Positions 18,335-27,269 of a stretch of DNA of 64,000 nt are shown piece after piece (position 1 is the first letter of the stretch; each line of letters begins with the position of its first letter). The notes beneath the pieces were generated by a model. The model was given only the letters and a program-made list of their open reading frames with translations, was not told the origin of the DNA and ran no database searches. The stretch covers positions 620,001-684,000 of the forward strand of contig NZ_LDCP01000002.1 of NCBI RefSeq assembly GCF_001021555.1, in the 5' to 3' direction. The position numbers and the translations under genes were made by a program. The stretch is from Aurantiacibacter marinus. Its GTDB lineage: Bacteria > Pseudomonadota > Alphaproteobacteria > Sphingomonadales > Sphingomonadaceae.

Positions 18335-19786
18335 TTAAGCGGCGACCCGCCGACCTTCGCCCAGTTCCAGATTGAGCATTTCTGCCAGCAGAAACGCCAG
18401 TTCCAGCGATTGCGCCGCATTCAGACGCGGATCGCAATGCGTGTGATAGCGCGAAGACAGGCCTTCATCGGTAATCGCCACAGCGCCGCCGGTGCATTCG
18501 GTCACGTCCTGTCCGGTCATTTCCAGATGGATACCGCCAGCATGGCTGCCTTCGGCCCGGTGGACCGCGAAGAACCCGCGCACTTCGGCAAGTATCCGAT
18601 CAAACGGACGGGTCTTGAAGCCGCTGTCCGCCTTGATCACATTGCCGTGCATCGGATCGCAGCTCCACACCACCGGATGCCCTTCACGGGTAACGGCGCG
18701 CACCAGAGGCGGCAGCCCCTTTTCAACCTTGTCGTGTCCGAACCGGCTGATCAGCGTAATGCGGCCCGGCTCCCGCTCAGGGTTAAGGACGTCGAGCATT
18801 TGCAACAGGTCTTCTGGATCAAGGCTGGGTCCGCATTTCAGGCCGATCGGATTGTTCACGCCGCGCAGGAATTCAACATGGGCACTGTCCATGAAGCGCG
18901 TACGATCACCGATCCACAGGAAATGGGCGGAGGTATCGTACCAGTCGCCAGTGATGGAATCCTGCCGCGTCATCGCTTGCTCGTACGGCAGCAACAATGC
19001 TTCGTGGCTGGTGTAAAAGCTGGAGGTTTTCAGCTGCGGCTGGTCTTCAATATCGACCCCGCAAGCCTCCATGAAATCAAGTGCTTCGCCGATGCGGTCG
19101 GCAATGTCCTGATATTTGTCCGACCACGGGCTGCGGCCCATGAAATCCAGCGTCCAGCGGTGCACTTCGCGCAAATTGGCGTAACCACCGCCAGCAAAAG
19201 CGCGCAGCAGGTTCAGGGTGGCCGCAGCCTGCGAATAGGCGCGGATCATGCGCTGCGGATCATTGCGCCGGGTTTCCGGCGAAAATTCGATGCCGTTCAC
19301 ATTGTCACCGAAATAACTCGGCAATGTCATGCCGTCTTTTGTTTCGGTGTCAGAGCTGCGCGGTTTGGCGAACTGGCCTGCCATACGGCCCAGCTTCACA
19401 ACCGGCATCTTGCTGGCAAAAGTCAGGACAGCAGCCATTTGCAGAATAACGCGGAAAGTGTCGCGGATATTGTTGGCGCTGAATTCGGCAAAGCTTTCAG
19501 CGCAATCGCCGCCTTGCAGCAAGAACGCCTCTCCGGCAGAAACCTTGCCCAATTCACCCTTCAGCTTGCGCGCTTCACCGGCGAACACCAGCGGCGGAAA
19601 GCCGCCCAGTGTATCGGTTGCATCCGCAAGAGCGCCTGCATCCTGATATTCGGGAAGATGCTTTGCAGTGAAGCTGTCATGCTTCCAGCTAGCGGGTGTC
19701 CAATCGTGTGCCACGGCAATTCCATCGTCAATAAAGCGCCCGTCCCCGGCGGGTCGCGAACTGTCAGATTTGCGGGGAAGCGACAA
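18335..19786 (-). CDS. Class II 3-deoxy-7-phosphoheptulonate synthase
   Basis: A 483-residue plant-type DAHP synthase catalysing the first shikimate-pathway step, phosphoenolpyruvate plus erythrose 4-phosphate. Visible family segments are [67 protein letters not shown] and WSCDPMHGN, which include the metal and substrate ligands. The length is slightly over the usual 450-470 residues because of the N-terminal extension, so a start a little inside is possible. It sits alone, 87 bases upstream of the diguanylate cyclase. Confidence 0.95.
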   Translation of the reverse strand: MSLPRKSDSSRPAGDGRFIDDGIAVAHDWTPASWKHDSFTAKHLPEYQDAGALADATDTLGGFPPLVFAGEARKLKGELGKVSAGEAFLLQGGDCAESFAEFSANNIRDTFRVILQMAAVLTFASKMPVVKLGRMAGQFAKPRSSDTETKDGMTLPSYFGDNVNGIEFSPETRRNDPQRMIRAYSQAAATLNLLRAFAGGGYANLREVHRWTLDFMGRSPWSDKYQDIADRIGEALDFMEACGVDIEDQPQLKTSSFYTSHEALLLPYEQAMTRQDSITGDWYDTSAHFLWIGDRTRFMDSAHVEFLRGVNNPIGLKCGPSLDPEDLLQMLDVLNPEREPGRITLISRFGHDKVEKGLPPLVRAVTREGHPVVWSCDPMHGNVIKADSGFKTRPFDRILAEVRGFFAVHRAEGSHAGGIHLEMTGQDVTECTGGAVAITDEGLSSRYHTHCDPRLNAAQSLELAFLLAEMLNLELGEGRRVAA

Positions 19787-19864
19787 TTCCTACAGCCACC
19801 TCCCCCTGCGCGCAAAGGTTACTTGCGAAATCTTTGGTTCGCCGCCCACTAGATTGGCTTTGCC

Positions 19865-22792
19865 CTATCGGCCCGAAGGTGTGTTGCCCGTTGCATTTGC
19901 ACCGGGCACAATCTGCAATTGCCAGCCGGGCCGGGCCAGATACTGTGCCGCCAGCGCCTGCATTTCTTCCACGGTGGCCTCGTCATAATCGACATAGATC
20001 GTGGGCAGATAAGCGACACGGTTTGCGTCGAACGCAGCGCCCTGCAACTGGTTCAGCCAGAACGTGTGCCCGGTTTGGGCGCGCAGCAGATACTGCCGTG
20101 ATGGTTCTACCACCCGCTCAAGTTCGTCTGGTGTGGGGCCGTTCGCGGCCAGATCATTCGCGATCGATTGCGCTTCGTCGAAGAAGGCTGGCAGCAATGG
20201 CGGTTCGATCTGCACAAGTGCGAACATTACCCCGCCAGTGTCCACATCCAGTGGCCACCTGGCAGAAACGAAGGGCGAATACGCCGCCCCCGCGCGTTCC
20301 CGCAAACCATCCAGCAGACGGTTGGAGAATATTTGCGACAGCAATTCCAGCTTGCGGCTGCGGACAATTCCTTCGGACCCGCCGCCAAGCGGCCATGCGA
20401 TCACAGCGGCCGCCTGATCGGCATCGCCGCCATGGGTCAGCACCTGTGGCTGCGCCCCGGCTTCGGGAAAAGTCACACCGCGCGCTGCGACATCTGCAGG
20501 CAAAGGCTCACGCAGGTTCATCGCGCCAAATGTGCGGCTGAGCGCGCCGATCGTGGCTTCACGGTCGATATCGCCGAATACGGCCACTTCAACCGGGCCT
20601 TGCGCCAGCAGACGTTCCCACACCTCGCGGAAGCCGTCCGGTGTTGCGGTCTGCATTTCGGCCGGTGTCGGCGTACGGAAGCGCGGGTCCTCACCGCGCA
20701 GCAAGTAGTCCAGATCGCGGTTCAGCACGCCATTGGGATCACGGCCATAACTATCATAGGCCAGCAAGGCAGATGCACGTGCGCGCTCTACCGGATTGGG
20801 GTCCCAACTGGGCATCGCCAGCTTGGCAGCGAACAGATACAGCTGCTGCTCCAGATCTTCCTGCCTGGTCAGGCCCTGGAAAACAAAAGTGCCGTCATCG
20901 ATTTCAAAGTCGAAGCCGAGCTTCCGGTCAGCCGCGATGCGGTCGAGAGCGTTCTGGTCGAGCGGGCCGATGCCGGAGTTGACCAGCGCAATGGGACCGA
21001 GTTCGGCATAGATCGCTTCGTCACTTTCGAACCCGCGCCAGCCAGCGCCAAAGCGCACCCGCACAGTGATACGGCCCGGTTCATTATCGCGGCCCATCAG
21101 CAGGGCACGCACGCCATTGGGGAACGTCAGCCGTTCTGCGCCCAGCAGGCCGAGAGGCTCCCGGCTGACAGGCAGGGTGGGATTTCCGATAACGGGCAGA
21201 TCGGCAAAATTTATGGCTTCGGCATCGTCACGCGCCACACCGCTGGCGATCACCGGAGTACTCAACGCCGCGAGCAACTGCGCCTCGGTTGCCTCACCCG
21301 GTGTCGGGGTCAGCATGACGGAGCGAACGACATCGCCTTCAAACAGGGCCTGCGTTGCTGCAAGCACATCTTCAGGCGTAAAGCGGCTGGCAATAGAGCG
21401 GAACACCTCAAGGAACACTTCGGGACTGGCGACCGCTTCGCGAATATCGACAGCTTGCACGATCTGGTCTGCCAGCTGCGATCCGGCCTGGATCCTGGAC
21501 TGCTCAACCGAATTGACAAAGGCGACGTCGAATGTCGCGACCGCCTGATCGATTTCTGACTGTGCCGGAGGCTGCGACAAGGCATCGGCAATTACCGAGC
21601 GAACATCGTCCAGCGCCGTTTCCCAATCGTCGGTCAGCGGAGCATAGGTGACAAATGTGCCATCAACCGAACGGCTGATCTTGTCCCGGCCAACGCCTGC
21701 GAACAGAAAAGTCCCTCCGGCGCGGGCGCGGTTTTCCAGCCTGCGGTTGACCACGGCCAGTCCCACTTCGCCCAGCAGGTTACGGCGGTTGTATTCCAGG
21801 TTGTCGATTACTCCGACCCATGGCCGCATGATCGCATAGGTTACAGCACGCGGCTGGCCCGCTTCCACGATCACGCCGACTTCGCCCACCGGATTGGCCG
21901 GATCAGCCCCGGCAGGAGCGACTGGATCACCGAAGTCAGGCGCTGGCACGAAAGGCCCATCGCCTTGCCATCCGGCGAAATGGCGTTCCACGACAGCGGC
22001 AAGAACCTGCGGATCGGCATCACCAACCAGCACGACAACGGCATTTTCCGGGCGATACCAGCGGCGGTGGAAAGCGCGCACGGTATCCGAAGTTGCGCCT
22101 TCAAGCGTTTCGACAGTCCCGATTGGGCTGCGTTCGGCCAACTTTTGTCCGGCAAAGAATATGGCGGTCGTCGCTTCGGCAACGCGCCGCTGCGGCCCGG
22201 CCTGCTCGCGCCGCTCGCTCAACACAATCGGCACGTCGGCCGCAAGATTGGCTTCTGACAGCGTGGGCGCAATCACCATGCCGGCAAAACGCCGCACGCT
22301 GTCATCGAGCGTGGTACGGTTGGCGTTCGGCAGATTGAGATTGTAAGTCGTCGCCGTCGGGCTTGTCGTGGCGTTGGTGTCATAACCAAAACTTGCACCC
22401 AGACGCTGGAAATGGGCAATCGCCTCGCCCGGCCCGAAGGTGGACGATTCGCGGAACACCAGGTGCTCCAGCAAATGCGCGAAGCCCCGTTCGGTGTCTT
22501 CCTCGTGCAGTGATCCTGCATCTATGCGCACGCGCAGACTGATCTGGCAGGGCGGCACATCGTTTTGCCGCACGGCATAGCGCACGCCGTTGGGCATTTC
22601 CCCGAAAAGCCACTGCGGATCGACCGGAATGTCCGTTCCGCGGTAGATCCACGGATCGTCCGGCATCGCATATTGCGGCTGGTCGGCCTCGGTCGCCCGG
22701 ATAATGCAGTTTTGCGCCTGGACCGGTGCCGCAATGGGCAGCAGAATCGCAAACGGGATGAAAAGGCGCGTCAGGCGGGAAAGAAAGGTCAT
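19865..22792 (-). CDS. Secreted M16 family zinc peptidase (insulinase/pitrilysin-like)
   Basis: A 975-residue protein with a signal peptide ending in APVQAQ, hence periplasmic or outer-membrane associated. The inverted zinc motif HxxEH is HLLEH at residues 106-110, with the third ligand probably E193 in VLSERREQ. A second, inactive M16-like half follows, as expected for a two-repeat family member of this length. Sphingomonads often carry several such peptidases; substrates are unknown. Downstream DAHP synthase is on the same strand 78 bases away but is not obviously related. Confidence 0.92.
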   Translation of the reverse strand: MTFLSRLTRLFIPFAILLPIAAPVQAQNCIIRATEADQPQYAMPDDPWIYRGTDIPVDPQWLFGEMPNGVRYAVRQNDVPPCQISLRVRIDAGSLHEEDTERGFAHLLEHLVFRESSTFGPGEAIAHFQRLGASFGYDTNATTSPTATTYNLNLPNANRTTLDDSVRRFAGMVIAPTLSEANLAADVPIVLSERREQAGPQRRVAEATTAIFFAGQKLAERSPIGTVETLEGATSDTVRAFHRRWYRPENAVVVLVGDADPQVLAAVVERHFAGWQGDGPFVPAPDFGDPVAPAGADPANPVGEVGVIVEAGQPRAVTYAIMRPWVGVIDNLEYNRRNLLGEVGLAVVNRRLENRARAGGTFLFAGVGRDKISRSVDGTFVTYAPLTDDWETALDDVRSVIADALSQPPAQSEIDQAVATFDVAFVNSVEQSRIQAGSQLADQIVQAVDIREAVASPEVFLEVFRSIASRFTPEDVLAATQALFEGDVVRSVMLTPTPGEATEAQLLAALSTPVIASGVARDDAEAINFADLPVIGNPTLPVSREPLGLLGAERLTFPNGVRALLMGRDNEPGRITVRVRFGAGWRGFESDEAIYAELGPIALVNSGIGPLDQNALDRIAADRKLGFDFEIDDGTFVFQGLTRQEDLEQQLYLFAAKLAMPSWDPNPVERARASALLAYDSYGRDPNGVLNRDLDYLLRGEDPRFRTPTPAEMQTATPDGFREVWERLLAQGPVEVAVFGDIDREATIGALSRTFGAMNLREPLPADVAARGVTFPEAGAQPQVLTHGGDADQAAAVIAWPLGGGSEGIVRSRKLELLSQIFSNRLLDGLRERAGAAYSPFVSARWPLDVDTGGVMFALVQIEPPLLPAFFDEAQSIANDLAANGPTPDELERVVEPSRQYLLRAQTGHTFWLNQLQGAAFDANRVAYLPTIYVDYDEATVEEMQALAAQYLARPGWQLQIVPGANATGNTPSGR

Positions 22793-22911
22793 AGCGCCTC
22801 ATTAGCTGGGCAAGGAATGAAGGTCCGGTGAATACAGGGGAAGAATTGCTTGCGCCACCCTGCACCTAATCCGTCTTGTCGGCAGGTCTCCCACCCCCTA
22901 CATTCCAATGC

Positions 22912-23493
22912 ATGTTCATTGAAACCGAAACCACGCCCAACCCCTCCACTCTGAAGTTCCTGCCTGGCCGCGCAGTGATGCCTTCCGGCACCCGCGACTT
23001 TGCGACCCCGGAAGAGGCTGAGGCCAGCCCGTTGGCGCAAACCCTGTTCGATACCGGCGAAGTGACCGGCGTGTTCTTCGGTTACAACTTCGTGTCCGTA
23101 ACGGCCGCGCCCGGTGTCGCTTGGTCTGATCTGAAGCCGCAGGTGGTGGCCGTGCTGCTCGATCATTTCGTGTCCGAGGCGCCGCTGTTTGCCGGCGGCG
23201 ACGCAAGCGGCATTGCCGTTCCGCCAGAGGCTGACGATGCAGAAATCGGCAATGATGACGGTACTGAAGATATCGTGGCGCAAATCCACGAATTGCTCGA
23301 ATCTCGTGTCCGCCCCGCTGTTGCCAGCGATGGCGGCGATATTCGTTATCGCGGATTTCGTGATGGCGTGGTCTTCCTGCAAATGCAGGGCGCCTGTTCG
23401 GGCTGCCCCAGCTCCACAGCAACGCTGAAGCACGGCATCGAAGGGCTGCTGAAGCATTATGTTCCCGAAGTGAAGGAAGTGCGCGCGGCTTAG
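22912..23493 (+). CDS. nfuA: NifU-family Fe-S cluster carrier (Nfu)
   Basis: A 193-residue scaffold or carrier for Fe-S cluster delivery. An Nfu N-terminal domain (FIETETTPNPSTLKFLPG) precedes a NifU C-terminal domain with GACSGCPSS, the CxxC that binds a [4Fe-4S] cluster between two subunits. ATG 22912 is chosen over the upstream ATG 22876 because MFIETET is the family's normal start. It begins the plus-strand block that continues with the nitroreductase, tsaB and rimI, a neighbourhood conserved in alphaproteobacteria. The bacterial symbol nfuA is used loosely. Confidence 0.93.
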   Translation: MFIETETTPNPSTLKFLPGRAVMPSGTRDFATPEEAEASPLAQTLFDTGEVTGVFFGYNFVSVTAAPGVAWSDLKPQVVAVLLDHFVSEAPLFAGGDASGIAVPPEADDAEIGNDDGTEDIVAQIHELLESRVRPAVASDGGDIRYRGFRDGVVFLQMQGACSGCPSSTATLKHGIEGLLKHYVPEVKEVRAA

Positions 23494-23587
23494 GCAGGTC
23501 TACGTGACAAAGCCCGTGTGAACTTATCGGGCGGTGCTGCGTTATTGGCGCAGACCTTCCTCATCATCTCCGCAGGAGCATCCCCCA

Positions 23588-24181
23588 ATGTCCGATACAC
23601 TGAGCGATTCCGCTCTCGACCGCATTTTCCGTGAAGCGCGAACTCCGAATGGCTGGCACGACAAGCCCGTGACGGAGCAGCAGATACACGAAATCTACGA
23701 ACTCATGAAAATGGGCCCGACATCTGCCAACCAGCAGCCGGGCCGGTTTGTGTGGGTCACATCGGACGAAGGCAAAAAGAAACTCGCCGCTTGCGCGTCG
23801 GATGGCAACAAGGACAAAATCCTTGCCGCGCCTGCCACTGTGATCATCGGCTACGATCTCGACTTTCACGAGCAATTGCCGTGGCTGTTCCCTCATACAG
23901 ATGCAAAAAGCTGGTTCGAAGGCGACGAAGATGCCCGCAAGGAAAGCGCCTTTCGCAATTCTGCATTGCAAGGTGCCTATCTGATGATCGCGGCGCGCGC
24001 ATTGGGCCTGGATTGCGGTCCAATGTCCGGCTTCGACAAGGAAGCAACCACCAAGGCATTTTTCGCAGATCAGCCGCGCTACCGCGCCGATTGGCTGTGT
24101 TCTCTCGGCTATGGCGACATGACCACGGTTTTCGATCGCAGCCCGCGTCCGGAATTCGGCACCTTCAATAAAGTGGTCTGA
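23588..24181 (+). CDS. Nitroreductase family protein, RutE/HadB-like
   Basis: A 197-residue FMN-dependent oxidoreductase of the subgroup that includes malonic semialdehyde reductase RutE. The family start DRIFREARTPNGW, the MGPTSANQQPGRFVWV segment that contacts FMN, and GPMSGFDKE plus LCSLGYGD are visible. ATG 23588 has an AGGAG site at 23574-23578. The pyrimidine-degradation rut genes are absent here, so RutE function is not implied; a general quinone or aldehyde reductase role is possible. Confidence 0.88.
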   Translation: MSDTLSDSALDRIFREARTPNGWHDKPVTEQQIHEIYELMKMGPTSANQQPGRFVWVTSDEGKKKLAACASDGNKDKILAAPATVIIGYDLDFHEQLPWLFPHTDAKSWFEGDEDARKESAFRNSALQGAYLMIAARALGLDCGPMSGFDKEATTKAFFADQPRYRADWLCSLGYGDMTTVFDRSPRPEFGTFNKVV

Positions 24182-24201
24182 TCATCTAAGCGCGCAATTG
24201 T

Positions 24202-24819
24202 ATGCTGACACTGGCAATAGATTGCGCGACCGAAGCGTGTTCCGTGGCGCTGTTCGATGGAACAGCGCTGCTGGACGGGCGCTTTGAACTCATCAACCGC
24301 GGACACGCCGAAAGGTTGGTTCCGATGATCGCCGAATTGCCTGACAAAGGCCGGGCGGGACGCATTCTCGTCTCGCTCGGTCCCGGCAGCTTTACCGGCG
24401 TTCGAATCGGGCTTGCTGCGGCACGGGCCCTGGGGCTCGCCTGGGGCGCGACGGTTCTTGGCTATCCCACGCTCACCATGGTCGCAGCACGCGCATCGCA
24501 GCCCCGACCCCGGCCTGTCACCGTCTGCATGGCGGGCGGGCACGGTGAATATTTCATCCAGAATTTCGCCACCGGCACGCAGGGCGATGACCAGGTCCGC
24601 TCGCTTTCGCCCGAAGAAGCCGCGCTGGCCTGCAGCCACCATGTAATTGCAGGCAACCGGGCGAGGGAACTTGCGGAGATGTTGGGCGATGGCCGGATCG
24701 CTCTTGATCTTTTGCCCGATGCCCGCGCAGCCTGTCTGCTTCACGAGTCCCGGCTTACCGCCGATCTAACCCCGATCTATGGCCGCCCACCCGATGCAAA
24801 ACCCCAGGTGAAGGCATGA
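24202..24819 (+). CDS. tsaB: tRNA threonylcarbamoyladenosine synthesis protein TsaB
   Basis: A 205-residue ASKHA-fold protein, partner of TsaD and TsaE in forming t6A37 in tRNAs reading ANN codons. LAIDCATEACSVAL, the HAERLVPMI segment and LGPGSFTGVRIGLAAARAL are diagnostic. It overlaps rimI by four bases (ATGA), a coupling seen in many bacteria. Located in the cytoplasm. Confidence 0.95.
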   Translation: MLTLAIDCATEACSVALFDGTALLDGRFELINRGHAERLVPMIAELPDKGRAGRILVSLGPGSFTGVRIGLAAARALGLAWGATVLGYPTLTMVAARASQPRPRPVTVCMAGGHGEYFIQNFATGTQGDDQVRSLSPEEAALACSHHVIAGNRARELAEMLGDGRIALDLLPDARAACLLHESRLTADLTPIYGRPPDAKPQVKA

Positions 24820-25277
24820 TAGACGATCCGGTCGATGCAATCATGGCAGTGATGTGTGAAGCCTTCGACAGCACTTACGGCGAAGCTTGGAACAGGCGGC
24901 AGGTGACCGATGCACTGGTCACGCCCAGCACACACTATACATTATCCGGCCAGGACGAAGGCGGACCGATCATCGCAGAGCGGACCACCGGCTTCACCAT
25001 GTCGCGCCATGCAGCCGACGAAGAAGAACTTCTGCTCATTGCTGTCCGCCCAGAGTTTCGCGGCAAAGGTATTGGCCTGAAGCTGCTGGAGGATTTTGCG
25101 GAAAAATCAAAAAATCGAGGTACAACAAAGATTTTTCTCGAAATGCGTGCGGGAAACCCTGCCGAACACCTCTATCGGAAATTTGGCTTTGTACAGGTTG
25201 GCCTAAGACCGGGATATTATCGCGGAGCTGTTGGCGGCCCGTTGGATGCAATTACTTTTGCATTAGAATTAAATTAG
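24816..25277 (+). CDS. rimI: Ribosomal protein S18 alanine N-acetyltransferase-like GNAT
   Basis: A 153-residue GNAT acetyltransferase. The acetyl-CoA loop appears as VRPEFRGKGIGLKLLEDF, followed by FLEMRAGNPAEHLYRKFGF and the Y-Y pair in GLRPGYYRG characteristic of RimI. Start ATG overlaps the tsaB stop (ATGA). A Rho-independent terminator begins only two bases after its stop codon, closing the nfu-tsaB-rimI transcription unit. RimI rather than another GNAT is inferred from the tsaB neighbour and the C-terminal motif. Confidence 0.92.
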   Translation: MIDDPVDAIMAVMCEAFDSTYGEAWNRRQVTDALVTPSTHYTLSGQDEGGPIIAERTTGFTMSRHAADEEELLLIAVRPEFRGKGIGLKLLEDFAEKSKNRGTTKIFLEMRAGNPAEHLYRKFGFVQVGLRPGYYRGAVGGPLDAITFALELN

Positions 25278-25278
25278 C

Positions 25279-25311
25279 CGCGATCATTTCATTATGGATC
25301 GCGTCTCTTTT
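25279..25311 (+). terminator. Rho-independent terminator after rimI
   Basis: CGCGATC at 25279-25285 pairs perfectly with GATCGCG at 25297-25303 across an 11-base loop, and TCTCTTTT follows directly. The position, two bases past the rimI stop, fits the end of the nfu-tsaB-rimI transcript and means mucR needs its own promoter. Confidence 0.82.
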
Positions 25312-25441
25312 GAAAATTGCGAATCATGGTGTTCTCAGACTGTATCGAAGCTTGAATATCGCAAATAAATGCGGCAAGAGATTGCGCAGTTCGTTCCGTC
25401 AAAAGAGAACGAATGATAATATCGGTTCGCAATTTCAGAGG
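25304..25441 (+). promoter_or_regulatory. AT-rich mucR leader with two crossed inverted repeats
   Basis: The 170-base gap between rimI and mucR is AT-rich (about 35-42% GC in counted lines). Two perfect 10-base inverted pairs are present. TCTCTTTTGA (25304-25313) pairs with TCAAAAGAGA (25399-25408), and AAATTGCGAA (25314-25323) pairs with TTCGCAATTT (25426-25435). The pairs interleave, so they could form a pseudoknot or alternative structures rather than one stem. The last arm abuts the mucR ribosome site AGAGG (25437-25441). MucR proteins bind AT-rich DNA and often repress themselves, so this is a likely autoregulatory region; mechanism is inferred. Confidence 0.55.
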
Positions 25442-25446
25442 TAATA

Positions 25447-25881
25447 ATGGATATACTTGAATCCGACACGAATGAGATGTTGATCACGCTCACCGCGGAC
25501 ATCGTCACAGCTCAGGTCGCCAATAACAGTGTCGAGTCCGACACGATCCCCGCTCTCATCCAGAACGTCTACGCTGCGCTTTCCAGCCTTGGCGAAGAAG
25601 ACCGCGTCGAAGAACGGCCAGAGCCAGCGGTTTCCGTTCGTGCTTCGGTAAAGAACGACCACGTCGTCTGTCTGGAAGATGGCAAGAAGATGAAGATGCT
25701 GAAGCGGCATCTGATGACCGACCATGGCATGACGCCTGACGAATACCGGGAGCGGTGGAATCTACCCGCCGATTATCCGATGGTCGCCCCGGCATACGCT
25801 GAAAAGCGCCGCGAACTGGCCAAGAAGATCGGTCTTGGTCGCAAGCCCGGTCAGAAGCGCGGACGCAAGAAAGCAAGCTGA
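25447..25881 (+). CDS. mucR: MucR/Ros-family zinc-finger transcriptional regulator
   Basis: A 144-residue regulator of the alphaproteobacterial MucR/Ros family, a nucleoid-associated-like protein that silences AT-rich promoters and affects polysaccharides, motility or cell cycle genes in relatives. The N-terminal half (1-60) is the oligomerisation part. The DNA-binding domain has C75, H88 and H93 in CLEDGKKMKMLKRHLMTDH, but the usual second cysteine is an aspartate (D78), as in some Rhizobiales homologues. The basic C-terminal tail (RKPGQKRGRKK) likely contacts DNA. It is followed by a terminator, so it is probably monocistronic. Confidence 0.93.
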   Translation: MDILESDTNEMLITLTADIVTAQVANNSVESDTIPALIQNVYAALSSLGEEDRVEERPEPAVSVRASVKNDHVVCLEDGKKMKMLKRHLMTDHGMTPDEYRERWNLPADYPMVAPAYAEKRRELAKKIGLGRKPGQKRGRKKAS

Positions 25882-25938
25882 TCGAGCCAATCGATTGCAT
25901 CCTCCGTATTCTTGATACGGCCCGATGCTTGAGTGAAG

Positions 25939-25976
25939 CGCCCCGTGCCTCTAAGGCTACGGGGCGTTTCCTTTTT
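25939..25976 (+). terminator. Rho-independent terminator after mucR
   Basis: CGCCCCGT (25939-25946) pairs with ACGGGGCG (25959-25966), extended inside by GCC/GGC with a single bulged T. TTTCCTTTTT follows. It ends about 95 bases past the mucR stop and separates mucR from fur. Confidence 0.82.
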
Positions 25977-26033
25977 CGGGAGTTCCATTTTCAGGGGGTT
26001 CCCACAGACACTCAGGCGGGCCAATATACTCAC

Positions 26034-26453
26034 ATGATCGACCTTGAAGCTCTATGCGCCGAACGCGGCCTTCGCATCACGGACCAGCGGCGCACTATTG
26101 CCAAGGTTCTGTCCGAAAGCGACGATCATCCCGATGTGGAAAAGCTGCACGCCCGCGCTTCGGCAGTCGATCCGAAAATTTCCATTGCAACGGTTTATCG
26201 CACCGTACGCCTGTTTGAAGAGGCCGGCATTCTGGACCGGCACGATTTCGGTGATGGCCGCGCACGTTACGAAGCTGCGCCAGAGGCCCACCACGATCAC
26301 CTGATCGATGTGGAAACCGGCAAGGTCGTGGAATTCGTCGATCCCGAACTGGAGGCGCTCCAGCGCCAGATTGCCGAGAAACTCGGCTATCGCCTGGTCG
26401 ATCACCGGATGGAACTTTACGCCGTCCGCCTCGACCGCGAAGAAAAGAACTGA
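26034..26453 (+). CDS. fur: Fur-family metalloregulator
   Basis: A 139-residue winged-helix repressor using a divalent metal as corepressor. The DNA-binding half has RITDQRRTIAKVL and the recognition segment ISIATVYRTVRLFEEAGIL. The metal-binding half has HHDH at 86-89 and DVETGKVVEF. The CxxC pair of E. coli Fur is replaced by DVET, as in alphaproteobacterial Fur/Mur proteins, so manganese rather than iron sensing is possible; Irr is a less likely alternative. ATG 26034 is chosen over an open extension to 25929 that would run through the mucR terminator. Confidence 0.92.
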   Translation: MIDLEALCAERGLRITDQRRTIAKVLSESDDHPDVEKLHARASAVDPKISIATVYRTVRLFEEAGILDRHDFGDGRARYEAAPEAHHDHLIDVETGKVVEFVDPELEALQRQIAEKLGYRLVDHRMELYAVRLDREEKN

Positions 26454-26464
26454 GCGTCACCCGC

Positions 26465-27220
26465 TTGAATCAGACAATAGCTCACGGCGAAGCGCGCATC
26501 CCACCTATCGGCTATTTGCTGATTGGTCTGCGCCTGATCGGTATGCTCGCTTTGCTGCTCGTTTGCGTGCCGCTGCACTATCTGTGGCGCCTGTTTGGGC
26601 TGGACCGGATGTGGCCGCGCGTTTTTCTGGCCGGTGTCGGCATGTGCGCCGGACTGCAGCTGCGCCGTCATGGAAAGCGCGTTCCGGGCGCCTTGCTGCT
26701 GTCCAATCACGTCAGCTGGCTCGACATTCTCGGCCTCTCGCACGCCGCGAACAGCGCCTATGTCGCGCAGGACGGGCTGGCGCAGTTCGGCTTTCTGAAA
26801 TGGATGTGCTCGATGAACGAAACGGTGTTCATCGCCCGCGATCGCCGCGCCGATGTTGCCCGGCAAGCGCAGGCCATTCGCGCGGCCATGGACCATGGCG
26901 GCACGCTGACCCTGTTTCCCGAAGGCACGACCAGCGATGGCACCGACCTGCTGCCGTTCAAATCATCGCTGCTGGGCGCGCTGGAACCGCTGCCCGAAGG
27001 CGCAGTGATCCAGCCGGTCCTGCTCAGCTATCCCGAAGCGCGCGATATCTGCTGGATCGGTGACGAGCCGGGGCTGGACAATTTCAAGCGCATTCTGGCG
27101 CGGACACGGCCCATCCGGCTGAACGTGCATTTCCTCAGCCCCTTGTCGGGCGAGGAACTGACGAACCGCAAGACCATGACCGCCGCCGCGCGGGAGCGGA
27201 TTTCGCAGGCTATGCTTTAA
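26465..27220 (+). CDS. plsC: 1-acyl-sn-glycerol-3-phosphate acyltransferase
   Basis: A 251-residue membrane acyltransferase forming phosphatidic acid. An N-terminal membrane segment (about 17-40) precedes the acceptor motif NHVSWLD (H82, D87), and the second motif FPEGTTSDG binds the glycerol-phosphate. The start is TTG 26465, eleven bases after the fur stop; no upstream ATG is available and the length fits. The fur-plsC-miaB order is conserved in alphaproteobacteria. Confidence 0.92.
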   Translation: MNQTIAHGEARIPPIGYLLIGLRLIGMLALLLVCVPLHYLWRLFGLDRMWPRVFLAGVGMCAGLQLRRHGKRVPGALLLSNHVSWLDILGLSHAANSAYVAQDGLAQFGFLKWMCSMNETVFIARDRRADVARQAQAIRAAMDHGGTLTLFPEGTTSDGTDLLPFKSSLLGALEPLPEGAVIQPVLLSYPEARDICWIGDEPGLDNFKRILARTRPIRLNVHFLSPLSGEELTNRKTMTAAARERISQAML

Positions 27221-27269
27221 GTCGCGGGGCTTTAACTCGCGGGCGAATTCCCGTAAAGGCGCGCCAATC

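Noticed and set aside
18410-19852. 480-codon plus-strand frame opposite DAHP synthase
   Set aside because: DAHP synthase motifs are complete on the minus strand.
20168-21559. 463-codon plus-strand frame opposite the M16 peptidase
   Set aside because: Shadow of a gene with clear HLLEH zinc motif and signal peptide.
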